DNA from: Kocuria rosea
Lineage (GTDB): Bacteria > Actinomycetota > Actinomycetes > Actinomycetales > Micrococcaceae
Assembly (NCBI RefSeq): GCF_023715525.1
Contig: NZ_JAMBOG010000021.1
Location: 1-64,000 of the forward strand
DNA: 64,000 nt
Reading direction: 5' to 3'
The position numbers were made by a program, and so were the translations under genes. Positions within the stretch are counted from its first letter, which is position 1. Every line of letters starts with the position of its first letter. Below are positions 16,117 to 24,850 of this stretch, piece by piece. The notes beneath the pieces were generated by a model. The model worked only from the letters and a program-made list of their open reading frames with translations. It did not search any database and was not told where the DNA came from.

Positions 16117-16956
16117 ATGTCAGACCTCGATTTCCAGCACTTCCTGGATCCGTTTGTCAGTCCCACGTGGCTGGGGGAACACCGTTCGGAGGTAGTGCTC
16201 GCTGATGCTCGTTACTACCTGGATGGGCGTGACTCCTACGCCGCGTACCGGGCGGGGCACCTGCCGGGGGCGGTGTTCATCGATGTGGAGCACTGGCTCT
16301 CCGGGCCGCCCAGCGCTGAGGGCGGCCGTCATCCGCTGCCAGCCCCGGAGGTCTTCGCCGAGGGCATGGCGGCCGCCGGCATCGGTGACGACACCGTCGT
16401 GGTGGCCTACGACGACGCCGGCGGGGTGATTGCCGCCCGCCTGGTGTGGATGCTCCGGTCCACCGGTCACCGGGCCGCCCTGCTCGACGGTGGCCTCGAC
16501 GCCTGGGGCGGGCCGCTGGAGCGCACCCGGACTATCCCGGACCGGGCGCGGTTCAGCCCTGTCCCGTGGCCGACCCAGTCGCTGGCCACGGTGGAGGACG
16601 CCCTGGACCCGGGGGTCGTCACCGTCGATGCCCGGCCCCGGGAACGCTACGACGGTCACCACCCGGACCCGGTGGACCCGCGGGCCGGGCACATCCCCGG
16701 AGCCCGCAGCCTGCCCTGCCGCCAGCACCTGGGCGCGGACAAAACCCTGCTGCCCGCCGCCCGGTTGCGCGAGGCCTTCCGCGCCGCAGGGGTGGCGGAT
16801 GCCAAGGCCATGGTCTCCTACTGTGGGTCGGGCATCACCGCCTGCCACAACCTGCTGGTGGCCGAACATCTCGGGCTGGGTTCGGGCAGGCTCTATGTGG
16901 GCAGCTGGTCCCAGTACTCCCAGGACCCCACCCGCCCGGTAGAGACCACTCCCTGA
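16117..16956 (+). CDS. Sulfurtransferase, two rhodanese domains (3-mercaptopyruvate type)
   Basis: 279 aa, the usual length of tandem-rhodanese sulfurtransferases. The N-terminal inactive domain (about 10-140) has YRAGHLPGAVFIDVEHWLSG; the C-terminal catalytic domain (about 155-270) has GHIPGARSLP and the active-site loop YCGSGITA with Cys236. The CGSGxTA loop is characteristic of 3-mercaptopyruvate sulfurtransferases, whereas thiosulfate enzymes carry CRxGxT. The enzyme moves sulfane sulfur to thiols or cyanide in the cytosol. No strong Shine-Dalgarno precedes the ATG. It is a chromosomal-type housekeeping gene and stands alone. Confidence 0.9.
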   Translation: MSDLDFQHFLDPFVSPTWLGEHRSEVVLADARYYLDGRDSYAAYRAGHLPGAVFIDVEHWLSGPPSAEGGRHPLPAPEVFAEGMAAAGIGDDTVVVAYDDAGGVIAARLVWMLRSTGHRAALLDGGLDAWGGPLERTRTIPDRARFSPVPWPTQSLATVEDALDPGVVTVDARPRERYDGHHPDPVDPRAGHIPGARSLPCRQHLGADKTLLPAARLREAFRAAGVADAKAMVSYCGSGITACHNLLVAEHLGLGSGRLYVGSWSQYSQDPTRPVETTP

Positions 16957-17215
16957 ACGGCGCCCTGGTGGTGGCCACCGCTCGCCCCGCTAGATGACCA
17001 GACCCTGCGCGCAAGACAGGCAGGGTCACGGTTTGGCGGAACCTGGAACGTAGAAGGCGTCGGGGATTCCACCGCTCGTCTTGCGAAAGCAAGGGTTGTG
17101 ATACGCCTCATGGCTGGAGGTCGCTCGTCGGGGCAGGAACCCCGTCGCGATGGGCGTGGGGGAGGACCGTGGCGGTGCGCTGGGGTCTCATCGGGGGTGA
17201 TCATGCCGGCGCGCA

Positions 17216-17875
17216 CTATTGTGCGTTGCTGTTGACCGCCTCCAGCCTCCTCGACAGTTCCTGGACTCCTGGCCCGGAGAGGTCGGACAGGGCCAGCTGG
17301 CGGCCGGCGATCGTGGCCAACAAAGCCACAGCCGGCCCCGTGACAGTCTGTCCTGCCCCGTGGCGCCAGTCGGTGTCCGTGGCGACGAAGGCCAGATTCT
17401 CCAGCAGGCCGGGCGTGAGGGCTTTACGCCCGCGCGGGCCGGTCAGTTCCTCCAGGGCGATGGCAGCGTTGTGCGGGTCCGTGGGAGAGGGCACCCCGAG
17501 TGGCCGGTAGACGTCTTGGGCGTGGATGACCAGATGGCTCAGGGGCGCCTCGGGCGGGGCGCCGGGGACGTTGAACTTCCGGTGCGCGGTGTTGTCCAAG
17601 GCGGTGAGCACCTGTGGGGGTGTGCGCCGGTCGGTGGTGGCCCAGCGGTCGGCGGCGCGGTCGAAGTTGAACCGGGACCGCAGCATCAGCCCCAGGAACT
17701 GCGGCGTGGACAGCTCATAGGGCATCAGCAGGTGCACCACGAGGTCGCGCACCGACCACCCGGCGCACAGGCTCGGGGTGCGCCACTGCTCCTCATCCAG
17801 TGCCTGAAGGACGCCCACGAGGCGGGTGCGTTCGGTATCAACTCGTCCCTCGATGTCCCTGCCGTCACTGGTCAT
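17216..17875 (-). CDS. Maleylpyruvate isomerase-family mycothiol-dependent enzyme (DinB-like)
   Basis: 219 aa. Matches the TIGR03083-type DinB superfamily: ERTRLVGVLQALDEEQWRTPSLCAGWSVRDLVVHLL (about 15-50), where W and the H of VVHLL are conserved, and a second conserved His in LSHLVIHAQDVYRPLG (about 112-127). These proteins form a four-helix metal-binding bundle and many use mycothiol, the actinobacterial thiol, for isomerisation or conjugation. The substrate is unknown. ATG at 17875 follows GAGGAGAGGAAG. This family is one reason to assign the DNA to Actinobacteria. Confidence 0.88.
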   Translation of the reverse strand: MTSDGRDIEGRVDTERTRLVGVLQALDEEQWRTPSLCAGWSVRDLVVHLLMPYELSTPQFLGLMLRSRFNFDRAADRWATTDRRTPPQVLTALDNTAHRKFNVPGAPPEAPLSHLVIHAQDVYRPLGVPSPTDPHNAAIALEELTGPRGRKALTPGLLENLAFVATDTDWRHGAGQTVTGPAVALLATIAGRQLALSDLSGPGVQELSRRLEAVNSNAQ

Positions 17876-18129
17876 GCGAGCTTCCTCTCCTCGGTCTGGA
17901 CGGCCCGTTCATTACGGATACGGCGTCAGAGCCTTGAAGCTACTCGCACGGGAGGGGGGAGACCAGAGCCCGTGTCAGCACACCCACCTCCGGCACGGCC
18001 CTGTGTATGGAGGGACGGTGAGATCCGCCGCGGGCCAGCTCAACGTCTCGGCGACAGCGTCGGACGTCTCTCAAGCCAAGGGTGATGAGGCAGTGTGGTT
18101 GCGAGTCATCGTGACGGCGTGGGTAGAGG

Positions 18130-18513
18130 TTAGATGCTGGGGTCTGTGGGGGGTGTTTTCTGCGGTGGGGAAGAAGCGCCTGGGCCGCAGCGGGTTCCTT
18201 CGTGGCCTGCCGTGCGGTGGTCCCGGCCGGCGGTATGCGGGAGGTCGAGCTGGGAGCGGTTCTCGAGTTCGCTGCTGTACGGGGCTCGGGGTGGTGGCAG
18301 GCGGGTGATCAGGGTGTTCGCGGCGTGGGCGAGCAGATCTCGTTGGGCCCGTGGTAGCTTCACGGCGCGGTGCAGGTAGGCGTCGATTTCCACCCGGTGA
18401 GCTGTGCCGCCCAGGTGGAGGTAGAACACCCACAGCTGCTCAACGGTGATGCCGGCCCGCGTCAGGGCCAGGTGCAGCAACCGGGCCTGTTCCTCACCCC
18501 AGGGGTCGTCCAT
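18130..18513 (-). CDS. Hypothetical helical protein, downstream gene of a two-gene unit
   Basis: 127 aa from ATG 18513 (MDDPWGEEQARLLHLALTRAG), which has GGAGAAGGA upstream. The core ITVEQLWVFYLHLGGTAHRVEIDAYLHRAVKLPRAQRDLLAHA is clearly coding and helical. The tail is Pro/Arg-rich and may be disordered. An alternative GTG at 18708 overlaps the stop of the next gene upstream (GTGA) and would add 65 disordered residues. No family recognised. Confidence 0.6.
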   Translation of the reverse strand: MDDPWGEEQARLLHLALTRAGITVEQLWVFYLHLGGTAHRVEIDAYLHRAVKLPRAQRDLLAHAANTLITRLPPPRAPYSSELENRSQLDLPHTAGRDHRTAGHEGTRCGPGASSPPQKTPPTDPSI

Positions 18514-18704
18514 GAACCGGTCCTTCTCCCTCGTGCCGATGTACACCCGTGCGCTGGCCCGGGCGGATACGTTCACCGACTGTTCCGCACTGTTCAGGGT
18601 CCTATCGTCACCAAGGGGCCTGATGTCTGCGGGTGCGCCGCGCCGAGGCGTCGTCGCACTGCTGCGCTCACCGGGCCCCGTTCGGGTGGCTGGTTCATCT
18701 GGTG

Positions 18705-18953
18705 TCACTGCGCAGCGGAGGAGGCTGAAGAACCCGTGCGGTGTATCCGGTATTCACCCACGTCGAGGAGCGTGCGGGCCCCGATCCCGTCTTCGCGGAT
18801 CCAGATCACGCCCAGCTCGACCGCAACCGTCTCCACGGTGCCCGCATAGTGCAACACTTCCCCGACCCAGGCCCGCACCCGGTCCCCGGGTACCAGCTCC
18901 GCCACTGGAGTGGCGTGCGGGGGTGGTGGCTCCCCGGTGTTGGTGCTTGTCAT
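18705..18953 (-). CDS. Small hypothetical beta-rich protein
   Basis: 82 aa. After a Pro-rich start the sequence LVPGDRVRAWVGEVLHYAGTVETVAVELGVIWIREDGIGARTLLD looks like a small SH3-like beta barrel, the kind often found in nucleic-acid or ribosome-associated proteins; this is inference. Start taken at MTSTNTGEPPP (18953). It is upstream of the 18130 gene and probably co-transcribed. Confidence 0.55.
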   Translation of the reverse strand: MTSTNTGEPPPPHATPVAELVPGDRVRAWVGEVLHYAGTVETVAVELGVIWIREDGIGARTLLDVGEYRIHRTGSSASSAAQ

Positions 18954-19219
18954 GGTGGTGTGGCCTTTCATGCCCACCCGGGCAATGCCGGTGAGACACC
19001 ATCATGACCGATCCAGGGCCACCCGTCCCCGCATCACTTGGGTTTTCGTGGCCAGCGCCTCAGATCAGGGCCCTCAGCGGGACGCACCAGCAGCTGGAGG
19101 GTTGGGCGCAGCGATGAGGCCGTCGTGCGCCGGCAATCCTCGACCTACTATCCGGTGCACGAGGTGGTAGGTGCCCCGTGCCCATGTATTAGCCCGTGGT
19201 GCAGTTTCCCGCCCATGGT

Positions 19220-19255
19220 GAAGCCCCCGTGCTGGTGTGTGAGCACAGGGGCTTC
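19220..19255. terminator. Strong hairpin, probable terminator
   Basis: Stem GAAGCCCC.GTGCT / AGCAC.GGGGCTTC with an 8-base loop. There is no T-run after it, as is common in high-GC actinobacteria. Lies in non-coding DNA. Confidence 0.45.
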
Positions 19256-19537
19256 CTCCTCCGTGTCGCCAGGGTCCTGCGTGACATCGAGGTGGCGACG
19301 AGCCAGACACTACGTACCCGGTCCACCGGGGCAGGGCAACCACGCCGGAGCGGCTGCCGAGCTGGCAGTCCGAGGAACGCTGCCCATCGGTGGGGCGGGA
19401 ACTACCGGTCGGTGCTGTGCTGTCCATCTGCGCCTGGGAGGACATGAAAGCAGCCCTTGCGCCTTCGATCCCACCGTGGGGGCTTGAGGACGCCGTGGCA
19501 AGGACTCGAGGGTCCAGGTGTGCTGGTCGAGCAATGA

Positions 19538-19579
19538 CTGGGGGCGGGGCCGGCCCCCCAGCCAACCCCGCCCCCAGTG
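19538..19579. repeat. 13-bp perfect inverted repeat
   Basis: ACTGGGGGCGGGG / CCCCGCCCCCAGT with a 16-base loop. Could be a terminator or a protein-binding site; no gene end is adjacent. Confidence 0.4.
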
Positions 19580-20206
19580 GTGCTTCGGCGCGGACCGGTC
19601 ATTGGACCAGCACCCAGGATCCCCGCAGGGGCCGAGTGCGGTCGGTCGACGCAACCGAAGCCGGGGATTATCCGGCAGAGTCTCCAATCCCCCCAAGACC
19701 TAAGGATGGCCGTTGCCCCCCTCCCGCACAACGCCGCCCAAACACCGACGTTCACACCCGGACACAACTATGTGCGACCGCAAAAAATAGGGGTCAGAAT
19801 GCCGGGGATGTCCTTAAGGACTTCCCTGATTGTGCGTGGCCCCACCTCAGGCCCTTGCCCATGATGACGCGCACGTCCTTGGTCATGCTTTGGTTTGCGG
19901 CCCTGATGACCATCGCCCGCAGACACCCGGTGAGCGCCCCCGGACCCGCCGCAGGGTTCCTGCTGAGGGTTCCACCGCGGCAGTGGTCTCGGGCGCTGCC
20001 CCTTCCCGCGGCGGCTTAAACGGCGGTGAATTCGGCGGCGGGGTGGTGGTGGGACAGTGGCCGTGGGAGCCGGTCATTACAGCGGTCGTCATAGGTGGAA
20101 GCGCCGGGGCGAAGCGGTGGCGCCCGGGGGACCGCCGTTGTCACTACGGGCGGCGGCGCGAAGGTGCCCGCCGACCTGTCATGCCGAGTGTGCCTTCAGC
20201 GTGCAG

Positions 20207-20515
20207 TCAGCGCCGGGCAGGTGCCTTCGTCGAGGTGCTGCTCGCCTCAGAGGGGGCCGTGGCGAGGACGAGGCGCTGGGCCTGCCGGCGGGCCTGCAGC
20301 ACCGCCTCGGTCTGCGCGTCCCAGGAACGCCGCTGAGTCTCGAAGCGGGCCGCCAGCCCAATGACGGTAAGGATCAACCCGATCGCCACCACGGCAACCA
20401 GCACCTCGCGCAGGGCATGTCCTTCGATGGTCGTGCAGTACCACACCCCGGCCACGGCCGGAGCCGTGACCATCACCCCGAGGGCTGCCATCACATCACC
20501 CACATGCATTCTCAT
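20207..20515 (-). CDS. Small membrane protein with two helices and helical tail
   Basis: 102 aa. An AGGAGGG Shine-Dalgarno six bases before the ATG at 20515 fixes the start (MRMHVGDVMAALGVMVTAPA). Two membrane segments (about 10-25 and 35-55, VLVAVVAIGLILTVIGLAA) are followed by a charged helix ETQRRSWDAQTEAVLQARRQ that may be cytoplasmic coiled coil. No family recognised. Confidence 0.65.
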   Translation of the reverse strand: MRMHVGDVMAALGVMVTAPAVAGVWYCTTIEGHALREVLVAVVAIGLILTVIGLAARFETQRRSWDAQTEAVLQARRQAQRLVLATAPSEASSTSTKAPARR

Positions 20516-20935
20516 TCGTAACCCTCCTGGGGGGAGGGTAGACCTTTGTCCAGTTCTCCACCCAGAAGTAACAGAACGTGACAGGTCCACATCCATGAGA
20601 GTGCTCCCGACCGCCCTTTTTCGCCTCCTGAGCACCAATCTGCCTGTGTTGATGTCCTTCGGTCACGGGACAGTTCGTTGCCCCGCAGGTTGACTCTGCC
20701 GTGTCCGCCGGGAGTCGGGTGTGGTTGCAAGGGCTGCGGCCGCCGGCCGTGGGGAGACCCGGCTAAGCAGTGTTCGGCGTCCAGGTATGGGGTGGAGGGG
20801 GCGTGGTTCGGAAGGCGGGGTGAAGGTCCAGCGTTACGCGGGTGGCCTTCCCCTCAAGTGCCCCCGGCTCAGTAGTATCGGCTCACCACAGCTGACCACG
20901 GCAGACCCCGTCTGACTATCAGGGGGAACCAGGCT

Positions 20936-21061
20936 ATGTCCGGGACGGGGGTGCTGTCCGCGCTCGAGCGTGCTGTCTTCGTGCCGTCGCAGAGCACCAA
21001 AGCTTTCAAGGCTACGGGTGACGGTGGAGTCGGTTTCACCGTCGTGGTCATCGCCTTTTAG
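20936..21061 (+). CDS. Possible 41-residue small protein upstream of the isochorismatase gene
   Basis: ATG at 20936 with AGGGGGAACC upstream encodes MSGTGVLSALERAVFVPSQS then KAFKATGDGGVGFTVVVIAF. It ends 39 bp before the isochorismatase-family start, in the same direction, so it could be a leader peptide or small partner. No family; low certainty. Confidence 0.35.
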   Translation: MSGTGVLSALERAVFVPSQSTKAFKATGDGGVGFTVVVIAF

Positions 21062-21100
21062 GCCCTGAGCAGCTCAGGAGCCGGGACGAAAGGACTTCCC

Positions 21101-21724
21101 ATGGAGCTGGATCCTCGCACCACCGCGGTGATCACTATCCACTGCCAAGGTGACATTGTCGGGTCCGACGGGGCTTTCGCTGCGATGTTCCACCAGCAGG
21201 TCCTCGCCCGTGATGTCATCGGCAATATCCAAACGCTCCATCAGGCCGCCCGGTCCGCCGGGGCGCTGGTGATCTACACCCGGGTGGCCTGGGCTGCGGA
21301 CCACAGCGACCTGAAGGCCAACTCCCCGCTGCTGCAAGCAGTCCTCCACGCCGGGTGCCTCACCGAGGGCAGCCCTCAGGCGGAGATCATCGGCCCCTTG
21401 GCACCCCAGGAGGACGATGTGGTGATCACCAACCAGCAGGTGGGGGGCTGGAGCCGGGAGTTGGTCGCGGTGCTGGAGGAACGCGGTATCGACACCGTGC
21501 TCTTCTGCGGGGTGGCGACCAACCTCTCGGTGGAGAACACCGCTAGGGCCGCCAGTGACGCCGGGTACCGGGTCGTGCTGGTGGACGACGCCTGCTCGGC
21601 CGCCACGCCTCAGGCCCACCAGGCCACCGTGGAGTCCTTGGGTCTGCTGGGGGAGATCACCACGGTGGCCCAGGCCAGTCACGCCCTCACCCACCCCGAC
21701 CGGAGGGCTGCTACCGGCAGCTGA
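21101..21724 (+). CDS. Isochorismatase-family hydrolase-like protein
   Basis: 207 aa, full length for the family. Conserved positions: the acidic residue in HCQGD (residues about 14-18), ALVIYTRVAW (about 56-65), and CGVATNLSVENTARAASDAGY (about 136-156). In cysteine hydrolases such as nicotinamidase the motif is GVATNxCV; here the position is Ser143, so this resembles the isochorismatase-type subgroup lacking the catalytic Cys. The substrate is not known. ATG at 21101 follows GAAAGGAC. Confidence 0.85.
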   Translation: MELDPRTTAVITIHCQGDIVGSDGAFAAMFHQQVLARDVIGNIQTLHQAARSAGALVIYTRVAWAADHSDLKANSPLLQAVLHAGCLTEGSPQAEIIGPLAPQEDDVVITNQQVGGWSRELVAVLEERGIDTVLFCGVATNLSVENTARAASDAGYRVVLVDDACSAATPQAHQATVESLGLLGEITTVAQASHALTHPDRRAATGS

Positions 21725-21808
21725 GCCCGGTGCGCCTTATGACAGCCACCCCGGGCGCGGGTCCGGTCGGGGCCGGGCTGTGTGTGGTGAAGGCCTCAGG
21801 CGCTGGTG

Positions 21809-22654
21809 TCACCGTTGGGGGCGAGTGCGGGGCACCTGGATCTCGAACCAGGCTTGCAGCCACCGCTGCAGGTCATCGGCGTCCCAGTCGGGGGCGTTGA
21901 CCACCAGGGCGTCGTGGGCGTCGCGCTGGACGGCGGTGACACCGTCCTGGGTAGTGAGTTCGGTGACCATCCGGTCCACCAGCTTCGAATGGGTGGTGGC
22001 GATGTCGGCGCGCAAGCCCACGTCGAAGAAGGTGGGTTCGGCTACGACCACCACCGGCGGGTCCGTCGGCGCCGCCGTGTGCGGGACTTCTCGCAGGGCG
22101 GTGATCACGGCGGTGGCGTAGTCGGTGAGCTCGGTGGGGCGCAGGGACTTCTCCCCGCGTTTGAGCCGTACCACCCCGACCATGGGCAGGGTGGGGATGA
22201 AGATCTGGTGGCCGGCTCCGGTGAGCACCGGGTAGTGGTGCAGATGATGCCGGGGGTCCTCGGGGGAGCCCAGCCGCCAGGAAGCGTGGGGGGCGTGCGT
22301 GGTGATGATTTCGGTGAGGTAGGAGACCAACCCGTCCAGCAGGGCGAACATCGTGGCCGAGGGCACCCGCATCCCGGTCACGGTGTGCCGCGCCCACGAA
22401 GGCCAGGACTGGCGAGGTTCCACCGGGGTGTCGGTGGCCGGGTCGGCGGCCAACTCCGCGCGCCTCTCGGTGATCCACCCCCACAGCGGGGTCAGGGATC
22501 CCGGGGTGTTATCGAGCATGGTCTCCGGGTCGATGCCGTGGGCGGTGAGCTCGGCGCGCAATCGTTGCAGCGCGGCGGGGCGTTCAGTGAGGAACTCGCC
22601 CAGGGCGGCGGTGGCCTGGGCACGGGTCATGCGCCGGTAGTGGGTCATCGGCAT
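21809..22654 (-). CDS. Unknown protein, paralogue 1 of the 21.8/24.9-kb pair
   Basis: 281 aa, soluble. Features shared with the protein at 24851: TRAQATAALGEFLTERPAAL near the start, TPGSLTPLWGWI (about 55-66), WPSWARHTVTGMRVPSA, a region around SWRLGSPEDPRHHLHHYPVL, PTFFDVGLRADIATTHSKLVDRMVTEL and a C-terminal DALVVNAPDWDADDLQRWLQAWF. The conserved W, D and H residues suggest a folded single-domain protein, but no known family or active site can be named. Duplicated with its neighbourhood. Confidence 0.72.
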   Translation of the reverse strand: MPMTHYRRMTRAQATAALGEFLTERPAALQRLRAELTAHGIDPETMLDNTPGSLTPLWGWITERRAELAADPATDTPVEPRQSWPSWARHTVTGMRVPSATMFALLDGLVSYLTEIITTHAPHASWRLGSPEDPRHHLHHYPVLTGAGHQIFIPTLPMVGVVRLKRGEKSLRPTELTDYATAVITALREVPHTAAPTDPPVVVVAEPTFFDVGLRADIATTHSKLVDRMVTELTTQDGVTAVQRDAHDALVVNAPDWDADDLQRWLQAWFEIQVPRTRPQR

Positions 22655-23148
22655 GGGCGGATCCTAGAGAAGGGTCGAGCTCAGTTGTGCAGAGCATGGA
22701 CGTTGAGCCGGCGTCACGACTGGCTTGCGGTGATGAGTTGTGCGGCGGCGAGTACGGCGGTTGGATGCAGCGACACGGGCTCCGTGCTTTCCACCGTAGT
22801 GAGCCCGTTCCCGCCGAGGGCTTCATGACGGAGAAAGGTCACGAGGTGACCGGTGTTGCGGCGTCCCTGCCCGTCGTCGGCTTCCGGGGCGGCACCTGGG
22901 GGCATGGTGAGGTCGGTCCGCCGGGTGATGGAGGGGCGGTCGGGATATTCCTGAAGGCGTCCGGCGCCGGCTCACAGGGTGGCATCAATCCGCAGCGCCC
23001 CGTTCTCGGTGCCCCACAGTGCGTGTGGCCCGCTATGCGGTGAGTATTACCGGCCCACCATGCCCAGGGCGCTGACCACTGTCATATGTACACACTAACG
23101 TTCGTATGCGTAATCATGGGAATCCCCCCTTTGTGAAAGGCACCCCCC
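22655..23148. other. Spacer, one doubtful short frame
   Basis: About 490 bp. A 63-codon minus-strand frame at 22714-22905 (FLRHEALGGNGLTTVESTEP) has somewhat coding-like composition but no Shine-Dalgarno. The last 60 bp before 23149 are A/T-rich (ATATGTACACACTAACG) and probably carry the promoter of the next gene. Confidence 0.35.
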
Positions 23149-23430
23149 ATGAGCGAGTACACAGCTCTCATCCCGCGCCCGGTCTGGGCCACGCACCAGG
23201 AAATCACCGATGCTGAGACGGTGGCCAACGTCCGGGAATTTCCTGCGTGGTCCATCGGTGGTGTTGCCCCCGTCGTTCTTCTGGATGTGTGGGAAGTGAT
23301 CACCACACCTGAGGGCACCTATGTTCATCCTGATGGGCCCATACTGCACATTGGCCACGATGCGTGGACCCCGGAACAGGCCCGGGTGTTGCGGGACAGA
23401 ATTACCGAAGCACTTGCGCTACTGGACTAA
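23149..23430 (+). CDS. Small hypothetical protein
   Basis: 93 aa, soluble, beta-rich with a C-terminal helix (WTPEQARVLRDRITEALALLD). The body VVLLDVWEVITTPEGTYVHPDGPILHIGHDAW looks like a small beta barrel. ATG at 23149 follows GAAAGG. It is ended by a strong terminator six bases after the stop. No family recognised. Confidence 0.7.
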   Translation: MSEYTALIPRPVWATHQEITDAETVANVREFPAWSIGGVAPVVLLDVWEVITTPEGTYVHPDGPILHIGHDAWTPEQARVLRDRITEALALLD

Positions 23431-23435
23431 TCATC

Positions 23436-23475
23436 GGGTGAGGGTCCCCGAGGCAGTTCTCCGGGGCCCTCACCC
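23436..23475 (+). terminator. Strong hairpin terminator
   Basis: Stem GGGTGAGGG.CCCCG / CGGGG.CCCTCACCC immediately after the stop codon of the 23149 gene. Confidence 0.7.
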
Positions 23476-23720
23476 ATGCATGATCACTCCTCGAAAAACC
23501 CGGAGCCCTTCTCGGCGCTGAACCATGTCACGGGTCCCTGCCAGGCCTTCTCATGCCAGTGCATTTTTCGGGCATGTGGGGTGGCGTCACTTCTGCTGCT
23601 GCGGTGCACCTTCCCCGTCGGCCCCGTTTCCCCTGCGGGCGGAAACGTAGCGGGCCGACGAGGTGCTGGGGCTGTCCTGGTGGCCGGGTGTGAACCCGTG
23701 CCGCCAGGGGAGTCGAGGGG

Positions 23721-24047
23721 TCAGTGGGCGGCGTAGTAGGCGTCCTTGACGGACTGGTGGATCCGGCCGCGGCTGGAGACCTCGTGGCCGTTGTCCTTGG
23801 CCCAGGCGCGGATCTTGGCGGTGTCCGGATCCGACTTGGAGGCCCGTGCCCCGGTGCTGCGGGCCGGGGTGCGGCCGGCTTTGCGGCCTGCGGCTGCGTA
23901 GGGGCGCAGGGCTTCGCGCAGCTGTTCGGCGTTGGCGTCGGACAGGTCGATCTCGTAATCCTTGCCGTCGAGGGAGAAGTGGACGGTCTCATCGGCTGCT
24001 CCGCCGTCGAGGTCGTCTTCCAGGATGATCTGCACGCTCTGGGCCAT
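23721..24047 (-). CDS. lsr2: Lsr2 nucleoid-associated protein, copy 1
   Basis: 108 aa, full-length Lsr2. The N-terminal dimerisation domain begins MAQSVQIILEDDLDGGAADE and ends LREALRPYAAAGRK (about 1-60); the C-terminal DNA-binding domain (about 70-108) holds IRAWAKDNGHEVSSRGRIHQ with the RGR minor-groove motif intact. Lsr2 is the actinobacterial H-NS analogue, coating A/T-rich DNA and silencing acquired genes. ATG at 24047 follows GAAAGG. A palindrome 42 bp upstream may be its operator. A second copy lies at 27745. Confidence 0.93.
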   Translation of the reverse strand: MAQSVQIILEDDLDGGAADETVHFSLDGKDYEIDLSDANAEQLREALRPYAAAGRKAGRTPARSTGARASKSDPDTAKIRAWAKDNGHEVSSRGRIHQSVKDAYYAAH

Positions 24048-24088
24048 TCTGCTGCCTTTCCCTACTGCTAGTGTTTTCGCGCCGGAAA

Positions 24089-24110
24089 TGCGCACACGAT
24101 GGTGTGCGCA
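24089..24110. promoter_or_regulatory. Near-perfect palindrome upstream of lsr2 copy 1
   Basis: Arms TGCGCACAC and GTGTGCGCA around a 4-base centre, about 40-60 bp upstream of the lsr2 start. Likely operator; the binding protein is unknown. Confidence 0.45.
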
Positions 24111-24485
24111 CTGATATCGACCTTACCCCCATGGTGTCGAAGGGGAAAATTATCGGGGCGAACATCACCATTGCGGAGAATTCACAGGGAGGAAGAGGCA
24201 GGCGGCAGTGGATGCAGTACGTGGTCACTTGTTAGCTATGAATTCCCGCTGGGGTTTGCAGGAATGCGCAGCGAAATCCTTCTCATCAGGGGAAATCCTT
24301 CAGGGGCATCCGACCAAAAGGGGCGACTCGTCATGCCGAGAGGGCGTCCTACCGCATTCCGGGCCGGGGTGAGGAGCTCTGCGCTGCCCAGAAGGAGGGG
24401 CTGGGGGTAGCTCATTCTCGGCATGGCCGGGGACGTTCTGGAAGCAGCTGCCATGTGCGCCAGGGGGCCCGGGGAGCAACGCAGG

Positions 24486-24757
24486 TCAGTCCTCTTCAGC
24501 GGCTGCTGTGTCCTCGTCGTCCGGGGTCGTGTCGGCGTCTTGGATGGGGGAGGGGGTGGCCTCGAAGGCGTGGGGTCGGCCCCGATCTCAGGGGTGCTCT
24601 GGGTGCGGTTCTTGGTGCGGTTGCCGTCGATGACGGTGCCGGGTTCGGTGAGGTCGATGCACAGCATCGCCTCTTCCACGAAGGGCCGCCACCGCCGGGT
24701 GAGCGTGGTGTCGATCCCGTAGTGCTGGGTGAGCGCCGTGGTTGCGACACAGTCGAG
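24486..24757 (-). pseudogene. Truncated, frameshifted copy of the 28133 gene
   Basis: ALTQHYGIDTTLTRRWRPFV, EEAMLCIDLTEPGTVIDGNR matches the C-terminal half of the intact protein at 28133 (AFTQHYGIDTTATRRWKPFI). The first 85 or so residues are missing: homology stops near 24757, only about 90 bp from the end of the 24851 gene. Past GNRTKN the frame drifts into Pro-rich sequence, while another frame gives the expected acidic end PDDEDTAAAEED and a stop at 24486, so one indel is present. As in the intact copy it lies upstream of an lsr2 gene. Confidence 0.65.
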
Positions 24758-24850
24758 TGCGCTGGACGGTGACTCGCAAGCCAAGGATTGCGAGGCCTTC
24801 CGAGCTGAACGTTGTCGTGAGAGCCTCCGAACGGTCGAGTCAGGTTGTGT

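Larger units (their letters stand above)
18954..20206. other. Long stretch with strong hairpins but no convincing gene
   Basis: About 1.25 kb. Translations on both strands are low-complexity. Two conspicuous inverted repeats are listed separately (19220-19255 and 19538-19579). A short frame from the ATG at 19861 (MMTRTSLVMLWFAALMTIAR) has one hydrophobic helix but no Shine-Dalgarno. Confidence 0.45.

Noticed and set aside
19074-20336. Several 120-210 residue ORFs on both strands
   Set aside because: All Gly/Pro/Arg/Ser-rich, with no consistent start signals; strong hairpins in this stretch suggest non-coding DNA.
24236-24784. Intact 182-residue minus-strand gene
   Set aside because: Only the first third resembles a real protein (the 28133 family); the rest is out of frame, so it was listed as a pseudogene.
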